From JBBAFM01 sp041655415 (GTDB lineage Bacteria > Bacillota > Clostridia > Peptostreptococcales > JAAYPU01): DNA of 5,128 bases. Positions 1-5,128 of the stretch are shown piece after piece; within the stretch, counting starts at the first letter, position 1; each line of letters starts with the position of its first letter. The notes beneath the pieces were generated by a model. That model was not told the origin of the DNA. It saw nothing but the letters and a program-made list of their open reading frames with translations, and made no database searches. The stretch is taken from positions 1 through 5,128 of the forward strand of contig CAYSBC010000092.1 in assembly GCA_964429195.1 (NCBI GenBank), read 5' to 3'. A program made the position numbers and the translations under genes.

Positions 1-74
1 GACTTCAGGCAGGAACATCCTATATACTTGTGATGGTATAAAAATTCTAGAATTAATTCAAAAATAGATTTACT

Positions 75-102
75 TTGATAATTATAAATAGTCGAGTCTA
101 AT
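75..102 (+). promoter_or_regulatory. candidate sigma-A promoter for rho
   Basis: Seen: a -35-like TTGATA at 75-80 and a -10-like TCTAAT at 97-102, 16 nt apart. Each box differs from consensus by one base. Transcription would start near 108-110, about 100 nt before the rho start and right at the 5' foot of the hairpin at 108-136. Inference: this drives rho. A promoter to the left of the window cannot be excluded, and chance promoter-like matches are common in DNA this AT-rich. Confidence 0.4.
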
Positions 103-107
103 GCCAG

Positions 108-138
108 AAATCTCCAAACCGTTGGTTTGTAGATTTTT
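108..138 (+). terminator. terminator-like hairpin in the rho leader
   Basis: Seen: arms at 108-120 and 124-136 pair over 13 positions with one mismatch, around a 3-nt loop (GTT). The right arm ends in a T run (134-138), and the next 15 or so bases remain T-rich. This has the shape of an intrinsic terminator. Two readings are open: it ends an upstream gene lying off the left edge, or it is an attenuator or 5'-stabilising stem in the rho transcript, because the promoter candidate at 75-102 would place it at the very 5' end of that RNA. Confidence 0.55.
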
Positions 139-198
139 ACTGCTTTTCTTTATATCCCCCAAAAATCCAATAAATATTGAAGTGTACAAAAAAAGAAA

Positions 199-204
199 AA
201 GGAG
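199..204 (+). promoter_or_regulatory. rho ribosome binding site, decides the start
   Basis: AAGGAG at 199-204 is the only good Shine-Dalgarno match near the rho 5' end. It lies 8 nt before the TTG at 213 and only 2 nt before the in-frame ATG at 207. It falls inside the reading frame if the gene is extended back to the TTG at 177, which has no such site ahead of it. Spacing therefore favours 213, with 207 as the alternative. Confidence 0.6.
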
Positions 205-212
205 AGATGTCC

Positions 213-1619
213 TTGAATGAACTTTTATTAATGAAGAAAAAGAAAGCAGAGCTACAGGAAATTGCTAAGGCTGTAGGACTGCATGATACTGCAAAGCTGA
301 AAAAAGAAGAAATTATTAAGGCTTTATTAGATATTGAAAAAAACGATCAAGAGTCCCAAGAGTCTGATGAAGAAATGAACGCTGAGCTAGAAAAGAGTCC
401 TGAAAAAGAAGCGGTGCCTGAGCAACAAGATAAGCCCAAAAGGGTGCCACTTAAAAGGCAAACTTCTAAAAAGCAAGAAGAATTCATTGCACCAAAAGGT
501 AGTGAATTGGTGGAAGGCATTTTAGAAAGGGCAGAAGGTGGATTCGGATTTTTAAGATTTGATAACTTCCTAACCAGTCAGGATGATGTCTATATATCGC
601 CTTCCCAAATACGAAGATTTAATCTAAAAACAGGCGACAAAGTATTAGGTTACACAAGACCCGCTAATGACAGCGAAAAATTCAGAGCACTTCTAAATGT
701 AAGATCTGTTAATGGTGATCCATTGGATAAGGCTATTAATAGACCGGATTTCGATAGTTTAACCCCTATTTATCCCAACAAGAGATTATCCCTTGAATAT
801 ACAACTACAGATTTATCAACAAGACTTATAGACTTGATTGCACCTATCGGTAAGGGGCAAAGAGGTCTTATCGTTGCGCCACCAAAGGCCGGTAAAACGA
901 TTTTACTTAAAAAGATAGCTAATAGCATAACAAAACTCTATAAAGATATTGAGGTAATTGTTCTGCTCATCGATGAAAGACCGGAAGAAGTAACGGATAT
1001 GCAGCGTTCTATTGATGGAGAAGTCATCTATTCCACATTTGATGAATTACCTGCCAATCATATCAAGGTCGCTGAAATGGTCTTATCAAGAGCTAAAAGG
1101 CTGGTAGAGCATGGAAAAGATGTCGTGATATTGCTGGACAGTATTACAAGGCTCGCCAGAGCATATAACTTAACGATTCCGCCAACAGGTAGGACATTAT
1201 CAGGTGGCCTAGATCCGGGGGCACTCCATAAACCTAAAAGATTCTTGGGAGCTGCCAGGAATATGGAAGAAGGGGGAAGTATAACTATCCTCGCAACAGC
1301 TCTGATCGAGACGGGAAGCCGTATGGATGATGTGATTTTTGAAGAGTTTAAAGGGACGGGCAACATGGAGATTCATTTAGACAGAAAACTATCAGAAAAG
1401 CGTATTTTCCCTGCCATCAGCGTCAGCAAATCAGGAACAAGACGGGAGGAATTACTCCTCAACCAAGATGAATTAGAGGCCATCTGGAGCATTCGAAGGG
1501 CCATGGCTAATATCAGCAATCAAGAAGTGACGGAGACGATTATTGATAATCTGATGAGGACGAAAAACAACGACGATTTTGTACAATTGCTAAAAAAAGT
1601 TTTTCAGGATAAGCGATAA
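213..1619 (+). CDS. rho: transcription termination factor Rho
   Basis: Rho is a hexameric, ATP-driven RNA translocase that loads on untranslated RNA and releases RNA polymerase. The 468-residue product shows the full family order. An N-terminal Rho_N helical segment spans about 2-40, followed by a charged low-complexity linker at about 43-94 that is first acidic, then basic. The cold-shock-type RNA-binding fold spans about 96-168, with GFGFLR and DVYISPSQIRRF. The RecA-like ATPase follows: Walker A APPKAGKT at 222-229, LLIDERPEE with the catalytic Glu near 255, Walker B VVILLDS with Asp 309, the Q-loop region at 325-356, and the R-loop FKGTGNMEIHL at about 379-389. All key motifs are intact. 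The length exceeds E. coli Rho (419) mainly because of the linker. The start chosen is TTG at 213, from Shine-Dalgarno spacing; ATG at 207 (MSLNEL...) adds two residues and is nearly as plausible. rpmE follows, as is common in Firmicutes. Confidence 0.97.
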   Translation: MNELLLMKKKKAELQEIAKAVGLHDTAKLKKEEIIKALLDIEKNDQESQESDEEMNAELEKSPEKEAVPEQQDKPKRVPLKRQTSKKQEEFIAPKGSELVEGILERAEGGFGFLRFDNFLTSQDDVYISPSQIRRFNLKTGDKVLGYTRPANDSEKFRALLNVRSVNGDPLDKAINRPDFDSLTPIYPNKRLSLEYTTTDLSTRLIDLIAPIGKGQRGLIVAPPKAGKTILLKKIANSITKLYKDIEVIVLLIDERPEEVTDMQRSIDGEVIYSTFDELPANHIKVAEMVLSRAKRLVEHGKDVVILLDSITRLARAYNLTIPPTGRTLSGGLDPGALHKPKRFLGAARNMEEGGSITILATALIETGSRMDDVIFEEFKGTGNMEIHLDRKLSEKRIFPAISVSKSGTRREELLLNQDELEAIWSIRRAMANISNQEVTETIIDNLMRTKNNDDFVQLLKKVFQDKR

Positions 1620-1627
1620 AATTATGC

Positions 1628-1656
1628 TTGTATCGGTTAGATGAGTGTGCTATAAT
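1628..1656 (+). promoter_or_regulatory. extended -10 promoter of rpmE
   Basis: Seen: a perfect TATAAT at 1651-1656 preceded by TG at 1648-1649 (extended -10), and a weak -35 TTGTAT at 1628-1633 with an exact 17-nt spacer. It starts 9 nt after the rho stop codon. Transcription would begin near 1663, giving a leader of about 85 nt before rpmE. Inference: L31 is made from its own promoter as well as by any read-through from rho. Confidence 0.7.
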
Positions 1657-1690
1657 CTAATAGTTATCGCTAGAATATAATTATAGATTA
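1653..1690 (+). repeat. AT-rich imperfect palindrome over the rpmE promoter start
   Basis: Seen: TAATCTA at 1653-1659 pairs with TAGATTA at 1684-1690. Inside it, 1661-1667 pairs with 1677-1683 (one G-T wobble). One base (A1660) is bulged and the loop is 9 nt (1668-1676). The left arm overlaps the -10 box, so an RNA started from the rpmE promoter would lack the outer left arm. The complete hairpin can form only in read-through RNA from rho. It could be an operator or just AT-rich chance pairing; no T run follows, so it does not look like a terminator. Confidence 0.3.
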
Positions 1691-1747
1691 GAAAAATAAT
1701 TGAATATAAACGGTGATAGGACAGGAAAATAAGGAAGGTGAAACGAA

Positions 1748-1954
1748 ATGAAAAATGGAATACATCCGGAATACAAAGAATGTGAAGTAAAATGTGCATG
1801 TGGAAATACTTTTATGACAAAATCTATTAAAGAAGAGATAAAGCTTGATGTATGCTCACAATGCCACCCTTTCTTTACAGGTACACAAAAATTTGTAAGC
1901 CGTGGCGGTCGTGTAGAAAAGTTCAAGAAAAAATACAACATGGAAGAACGCTAA
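1748..1954 (+). CDS. rpmE: 50S ribosomal protein L31, zinc-binding type
   Basis: Ribosomal protein L31 is a small protein of the large subunit that bridges to the small subunit at the central protuberance. The 68-residue product begins MKNGIHPEY, the standard family opening, and continues with the TGTQKFVSRGGRVEKFKKKY block typical of L31 C-termini. Cys16, Cys18, Cys36 and Cys39 are present as CxC and CxxC pairs, marking the zinc-containing (C+) form rather than the zinc-independent paralogue induced under zinc starvation. The ATG is preceded by AAGGAAGGTG at 1731-1740, about 7 nt away. The gene lies 128 nt after rho, has its own promoter, and is closed by a strong terminator, so it can be a single-gene transcript. 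Confidence 0.97.
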   Translation: MKNGIHPEYKECEVKCACGNTFMTKSIKEEIKLDVCSQCHPFFTGTQKFVSRGGRVEKFKKKYNMEER

Positions 1955-1961
1955 AAATAAT

Positions 1962-2001
1962 GAACTGTCAGATAAAAAATCGACAGTTCTTTTTATTTTT
2001 T
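1962..2001 (+). terminator. intrinsic terminator after rpmE
   Basis: Seen: GAACTGTC at 1962-1969 pairs perfectly with GACAGTTC at 1982-1989. After a bulged A1970 the stem continues with GAT/ATC, closing on an A5 loop (1974-1978). The T tract TTTTTATTTTTT runs from 1990 to 2001. It begins 7 nt after the rpmE stop codon and separates the rho-rpmE unit from the fic gene. Confidence 0.93.
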
Positions 2002-2039
2002 GAGAAGCACAACTAGCCTTAGTAGCGATAAAATAATAA

Positions 2040-2067
2040 TTGAAAACCTAGAAGTAGAAGATATAAT
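2040..2067 (+). promoter_or_regulatory. sigma-A-type promoter of the Fic gene
   Basis: Seen: -35 TTGAAA at 2040-2045 (five of six consensus bases) and a perfect -10 TATAAT at 2062-2067 with a 16-nt spacer. Transcription would start near 2074, about 35 nt before the fic ATG. The site lies between the rpmE terminator and fic, so fic appears to be expressed independently. Confidence 0.7.
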
Positions 2068-2108
2068 AGAATCAGGTAAGGACTAATATTAAAAAAGGAA
2101 GTGTCAAA

Positions 2109-2777
2109 ATGTTTATAAATAAATATAATCTAACTTTAAAAGAAAATATATTCTTAGCCAAAAAACAATCAATAGACTTAATTTATAATAGTGCGAAATT
2201 AGAAGGCTGCAATGTAACCTTTCCTGAAACGCAAACTATTTTAGAAGGTATAAATGTAGGCAAGGTATCACTTGATGATATTCAAAAAATATTAAATTTA
2301 AGGGATGCTTGGAAATATCTTTTGAACAGCATCGAAGAACCTTTAAATTTAGATTATATTAAAAAAGTTCATTTTATTATAGGAAGAAACGAAGCTTTAG
2401 AATGGGGTGTGTTAAGAAATGGGACAGTAAGTATAACGGGAGTTTCCTATATACCCCCAGTGCCTGACGAAAAAGAAATAGAAGAGACCTTAATATTACT
2501 CATGAAAAGCAGTACGAGTGATACTTATAAAGCAATTAGATATTTTTTATGGGGATGCAGACAACAATTTTTTTGGGATTGCAATAAAAGGACAAGTACA
2601 TTAATTGCAAATAAGATTTTAATCTCTAAAGGAGCAGGAATATTAAGCATCCCTGAAAAACACTTATTAAAATTTAATAAACTATTGTCTAATTTTTATG
2701 AGACAAATGATTATGAAAAGATAAGCGTTTTTCTATATGAAAACTGTATACATGGTTTAAATATTGATAGAAAATAA
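2109..2777 (+). CDS. Fic-domain protein with altered active-site motif
   Basis: Fic enzymes usually transfer AMP (or another phosphate-containing group) to a hydroxyl side chain of a target protein. The 222-residue product is a compact Fic domain. Near the N-terminus SAKLEG (28-33) fits the inhibitory-helix motif (S/T)xxxE(G/N), as in class II Fic proteins, whose inhibitor helix is in the same chain. The flap region GVLRNGTVSITGVSYIPP (100-117) is intact. The active-site loop at 153-162 reads QFFWDCNKRT where the classical motif is HPFxxGN(G/K)RxxR: the catalytic His is Gln153 and the first loop Gly is Cys158, while Asp157, Asn159 and Arg161 remain. No signal peptide or membrane segment is seen. 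The ATG at 2109 has AAGGAAG 7 nt ahead. The gene is markedly more AT-rich than rho or prmC, which hints at separate acquisition. No separate antitoxin gene is visible. The fold is secure; the target and whether it is active are unknown. Confidence 0.85.
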   Translation: MFINKYNLTLKENIFLAKKQSIDLIYNSAKLEGCNVTFPETQTILEGINVGKVSLDDIQKILNLRDAWKYLLNSIEEPLNLDYIKKVHFIIGRNEALEWGVLRNGTVSITGVSYIPPVPDEKEIEETLILLMKSSTSDTYKAIRYFLWGCRQQFFWDCNKRTSTLIANKILISKGAGILSIPEKHLLKFNKLLSNFYETNDYEKISVFLYENCIHGLNIDRK

Positions 2778-2790
2778 GATTATAGCTAAA

Positions 2791-2890
2791 NNNNNNNNNN
2801 NNNNNNNNNNNNNNNNNNNNNNNNNNNNNNNNNNNNNNNNNNNNNNNNNNNNNNNNNNNNNNNNNNNNNNNNNNNNNNNNNNNNNNNNNN
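2791..2890. other. assembly gap of 100 N
   Basis: The run is exactly 100 N, the usual placeholder for a scaffold gap of unknown length, so the true distance between fic and prmC is not known. It removes the last codons of prmC and whatever terminator ends that operon. It begins 13 nt after the fic stop codon. The order and relative orientation of the two flanking contigs rest on scaffolding, not on continuous sequence. Confidence 0.95.
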
Positions 2891-3737
2891 AAACAACCCT
2901 ATCGAGTCCCGATAAATCCTTCATAATTTGAACGTTTTCAAAAATTCCATCCTTTTCAAACAGCTCCTTGACTAGATCTCCTTGGTTGTAACCAATCTCA
3001 AAGAAAACCCAGCCCTTAGCCCTTAAAAAGGCAGGGGCTTTTTCTATTATTTCCCGGTAAAAATCCAATCCATCGGTCCCACCGTAGAGAGCTTGATGGG
3101 GCTCATAGTTTTTTACGGAAGGAGGTAATTCCTCCATATCCTTTTTAGAAATATAGGGAGGATTGGACAGGATGATATCAAATTTTTTCCCTTGAACAGG
3201 TTCCAATAAATGACCATGAAGAAAAGTGATTTGTGACTCTACACCATTCACGATAGCATTTTCCTTTGCAAGAGCTAAGGCATCCTGGTTGATGTCCGTA
3301 GCATAAAGAGTAGAGTCCGAATAAGCAGCCAGGCTTACACTGATTGCACCGGATCCTGTCCCGATATCCAGTATCAGGGGAGAAAGATTTTTATCCTTAA
3401 TAGTGGCTAAGACAGACTCTATAAGAATTTCCGTGTCTGGTCTTGGTATAAGCACATGACTATTCACCTTAAAAGGAAGACCCATAAACTCTTGATTACC
3501 GACAATGTATTGAAAGGGTTTATGCATCCCTCTTTGTTCAATTCGTTCTCTATAGACTGACACGAGGTTACCCTCAATTATTTCTTCAGGATACATAAAA
3601 AGATAACTTCTATCCTTATGAAGAGTCATAGCTAATAAGAGTTCTGCATCTAGTCTCGGTGTAGGAATACCCTTTTCATTTAAAAAATCGGCGCCTTCAT
3701 CGATTAAGTGACGAATAGTCTTCCTTTTCTCACTCAT
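2891..3737 (-). CDS. prmC: peptide chain release factor N5-glutamine methyltransferase PrmC (3' end in gap)
   Basis: PrmC (HemK) uses S-adenosylmethionine to methylate the Gln of the GGQ loop of release factors RF1 and RF2, raising the efficiency of translation termination. Numbering from the chosen start: an N-terminal helical substrate-binding domain covers about 1-75. PFQYIVGNQEFMG (75-87) and LIPRPDTE (96-103) link it to a Rossmann-type methyltransferase domain. That domain has the AdoMet-binding LDIGTGSGAISVSLA (123-137) and the catalytic NPPY (192-195), which holds the target Gln. The visible 282 residues end at DLSGLDRVV, which in the family lies only a few residues from the C-terminus, so the product is nearly complete; frame-reading through the N run is meaningless. 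The ATG at 3737 is chosen over 3743 because AGGAG (3751-3747) is 9 nt from the former and 3 nt from the latter. It overlaps the DUF1385 stop by 8 nt (ATGAGTGA), implying translational coupling. Confidence 0.96.
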
Positions 3738-4668
3738 TTGCATCCTCTCCTAACACAGCTTTTAAGGATGTAAGAGCCACCTCAAGCTGATCATCATCCG
3801 GCTCGACTGTGGTCAACTTTTGCAGTAATAGCCCTGGGATACTTATGAATTTAATAAAGCTTGAGGATGATTTTCCGGCAAATTTTAAAAGTTCATAGGA
3901 TATGCCTGCTACCAACGGTATAAAAATGATGCGGGAGGCAATTCTCACAATCCAGCTGGGCCACCCTAAGAAAGAATAGAGCAGAAGACTGATAACCATC
4001 ACAAACATTAAAAAACTTGTACCGCATCGTGGATGAAGGGTAGGAAAGGAACGGCAGTTTTCAACGGTTAAATCCAAACCATTTTCATAGCAATGAATCG
4101 ACTTGTGTTCGGCACCATGATATTGAAATACTCTTCGAATATCTTTTAAGCGTGAAATGATAAGAATATAGATAACAAATAACAGAATGCGTAGGATTCC
4201 CTCGAAAAGATTAAGCCACAAGGGGTTTTGCGTAACAGCACCCATGGCGTTGGTTAAAAGTGTTGGAAGAATAATAAAGAAGCCCACAGAAAATACAAGG
4301 GCGACAATGACGGAAAAATAGAGAATGACAGTATTCGCCTTATCGCCAAACTTCTTTTCAATCCAAAGATCGAATTTGTCCTTTTCTACTTGGGCACCGG
4401 CTTCCTCTAATACCTCAGCAGAATACATCAAGGTTCTTGTGCCGGTGACCATGGACTGAATCAGGGCATAAATACCCCGAAGTAAGGGAATTTTTGCAAT
4501 AGCTCCCGGCTTTTTATTTTTTTGAATATCTGTTGTGATACTTCCATCGGGAAGTCTAATCGAGGTAGCCATGGAGGATGAACCCTTCATCATGACGCCC
4601 TCCATCACAGCCTGACCGCCTACTTTGGTTGGTGTTGCATTTTTTATAAAAATCTTATTTAAATCCAA
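3730..4668 (-). CDS. DUF1385 (YqhQ-like) integral membrane protein
   Basis: A 312-residue member of the DUF1385 family, related to Bacillus YqhQ. The biochemical role is not known to me. The N-terminus carries the family signature GGQAVMEGVMMKG (17-29), followed by a soluble stretch to about 110. Hydrophobic segments near 113-139, 154-172, 217-236 and 246-263 look like four membrane spans. Between the second and third lies the conserved polar block FQYHGAEHKSIHCYE (181-195), then HPRCGTSFL (212-220). Its clustered His, Glu and Cys residues could bind a metal, which is inference. The C-terminal tail is acidic. The start is a TTG at 4668 preceded by a perfect AGGAGG with a 9-nt spacer. The gene lies 20 nt downstream of prfA and overlaps prmC, so it sits inside a translation-termination operon. 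DUF1385 next to prmC and prfA is a recurrent arrangement in Clostridia, as I recall. Confidence 0.93.
   Translation of the reverse strand: MDLNKIFIKNATPTKVGGQAVMEGVMMKGSSSMATSIRLPDGSITTDIQKNKKPGAIAKIPLLRGIYALIQSMVTGTRTLMYSAEVLEEAGAQVEKDKFDLWIEKKFGDKANTVILYFSVIVALVFSVGFFIILPTLLTNAMGAVTQNPLWLNLFEGILRILLFVIYILIISRLKDIRRVFQYHGAEHKSIHCYENGLDLTVENCRSFPTLHPRCGTSFLMFVMVISLLLYSFLGWPSWIVRIASRIIFIPLVAGISYELLKFAGKSSSSFIKFISIPGLLLQKLTTVEPDDDQLEVALTSLKAVLGEDANE
3747..3751 (-). promoter_or_regulatory. prmC ribosome binding site, decides the start
   Basis: AGGAG reads on the - strand from 3751 to 3747, inside the last codons of the DUF1385 gene. Two in-frame ATGs follow, at 3743 and 3737, with spacers of 3 and 9 nt. 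The second has the normal spacing, so the product most likely begins MSEKRKT rather than MQMSEKRKT. Confidence 0.6.
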
Positions 4669-4677
4669 TAGAATAAT

Positions 4678-4683
4678 CCTCCT
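4678..4683 (-). promoter_or_regulatory. strong ribosome binding site supporting a TTG start
   Basis: A perfect AGGAGG reads on the - strand from 4683 to 4678, five bases after the prfA stop codon and 9 nt before the TTG at 4668. No in-frame ATG lies nearby; the next Met codon is residue 22, inside the conserved GGQAVMEG signature. TTG is therefore the credible start of the DUF1385 gene. Confidence 0.8.
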
Positions 4684-4688
4684 GATAA

Positions 4689-5128
4689 CTACATACTTTG
4701 CAGCCTTTCTGCCTGAGTTGCCGTTATAAGAGCATCTACTATTTCATCGATATCTCCATCTAAGAAATCATCTAATTTGTAAACAGTCATATTGATTCGA
4801 TGATCAGAAACTCTCCCTTGAGGGAAGTTATAGGTTCTTATCCTTTCGCTTCTGTCACCTGTACCAACTTGGCTCTTTCTTTCGGCGGCAATCTCGCTGT
4901 TTTGCGCCTGAATTTTCATATCGTATAATCGGGCCATTAATACCTTAAAGGCCTTTTCTTTATTCTTGAGTTGAGATTTTTCGTCCTGACAGGTTACAAT
5001 AATACCTGTAGGCACGTGAGTTAAACGAACAGCAGAGTCCGTCGTATTAACACTTTGACCTCCGTTACCGGAAGAACGATAAACATCCACACGAACATCA
5101 TTAGGATTGATATCGACCTCAACAGCGT
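4689..5128 (-). CDS. prfA: peptide chain release factor 1 (RF1), C-terminal part
   Basis: RF1 recognises UAA and UAG in the ribosomal A site and triggers peptide release. Only the last 145 complete codons are in the window; the 5' part lies beyond the right edge. The visible protein begins AVEVDINPNDVRVDVYRS and carries the peptidyl-transferase-centre loop GNGGQSVNTTDSAVR, with the GGQ codons at 5063-5055. Its Gln is the residue PrmC methylates. IRTYNFPQGRVSDHRIN identifies RF1, since RF2 has a different sequence there. The codon-reading PxT motif is upstream and not seen. A GTG at 5090 is internal Val, not a start. The stop is TAG, a codon read by RF1 but not RF2. The DUF1385 gene follows after 20 nt and prmC after that, consistent with one operon whose promoter lies off the right edge. 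Confidence 0.97.
   Translation of the reverse strand, partial: AVEVDINPNDVRVDVYRSSGNGGQSVNTTDSAVRLTHVPTGIIVTCQDEKSQLKNKEKAFKVLMARLYDMKIQAQNSEIAAERKSQVGTGDRSERIRTYNFPQGRVSDHRINMTVYKLDDFLDGDIDEIVDALITATQAERLQSM

Noticed and set aside
2..67. Open frame of 21 codons ending at TAG 65-67, possible 3' end of a gene to the left
   Set aside because: Too short to recognise; no family could be named from its residues, and other frames in the same stretch are also briefly open.
1058..1366. 102-codon open frame on the - strand
   Set aside because: It lies wholly opposite the conserved ATPase core of rho and its translation resembles no family I know; it is a shadow of the rho codon pattern.
1681..1941. 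86-codon open frame on the - strand opposite rpmE
   Set aside because: It is opposite a certain ribosomal protein gene, and its Phe/Ser-rich translation is what the complement of Lys- and Glu-rich codons gives.
1612..2034. Direct repeat AGCGATAAAAT at 1612-1622 and 2024-2034, as possible insertion-flanking repeats
   Set aside because: Eleven bases matching by chance is expected in a 5-kb AT-rich window, and the repeats enclose rpmE, a core gene, rather than fic.
2109..2777. Fic toxin with a separate antitoxin gene (toxin-antitoxin pair)
   Set aside because: The 107 bases upstream contain no start codon with a ribosome binding site or plausible small frame, and the inhibitory motif is within the Fic chain itself; the downstream side is hidden by the gap after 13 nt.
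2757..2890. Extension of the prmC frame through the N run to a stop at 2757
   Set aside because: The extension consists of undetermined bases plus the complement of the fic 3' end; PrmC should end a few residues after DRVV, inside the gap.
4689..5090. Separate short RF1-like gene starting at GTG 5090
   Set aside because: The frame stays open to the window edge and its upstream residues match the RF1 domain, so the GTG is internal and the gene is simply cut by the window.

Overview
The window reads as a chromosomal piece of a low-GC Gram-positive bacterium, most likely a member of the Clostridia. The evidence is AT-rich DNA, strong AGGAG-type Shine-Dalgarno sites, TTG starts, a zinc-ribbon L31, a DUF1385 (YqhQ-like) membrane protein, and the rho / rpmE / prfA / prmC neighbourhood typical of Firmicutes. 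Species cannot be told from the sequence.

Layout, left to right. Positions 1-212 hold a possible sigma-A-type promoter and a strong terminator-like hairpin ahead of rho. Then on the + strand come rho (transcription termination factor), a promoter with a perfect extended -10, rpmE (ribosomal protein L31), a clear intrinsic terminator, another good promoter, and an accessory gene for a small Fic-domain protein. Just after fic lies a run of exactly 100 N (2791-2890), an assembly gap whose true size is unknown. Beyond the gap everything is on the - strand: prfA (release factor 1, 3' part only, running off the right edge), a DUF1385 membrane protein, and prmC (the methyltransferase that modifies release factors), whose last few codons are lost in the gap. 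The two blocks converge on the gap.

The conserved genes are information-processing housekeeping genes: Rho ends transcripts, L31 is a ribosomal protein, RF1 ends translation at UAA/UAG, and PrmC methylates the Gln of the RF1 GGQ motif, which is visible here. prfA, DUF1385 and prmC look like one translationally coupled operon (20 nt between the first pair, 8 nt overlap between the second).

The one gene that does not belong to this set is fic. It is visibly more AT-rich, has its own promoter, and sits downstream of the rpmE terminator. It keeps the class II inhibitory motif and the flap, but its active-site motif has Gln in place of the catalytic His and Cys in place of the first loop Gly. I see no CRISPR array, tRNA, rRNA or insertion sequence. 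Nothing here amounts to a clear new multi-gene system. The points most worth following are the altered Fic site, the rho leader hairpin, and whether the join across the gap is real.
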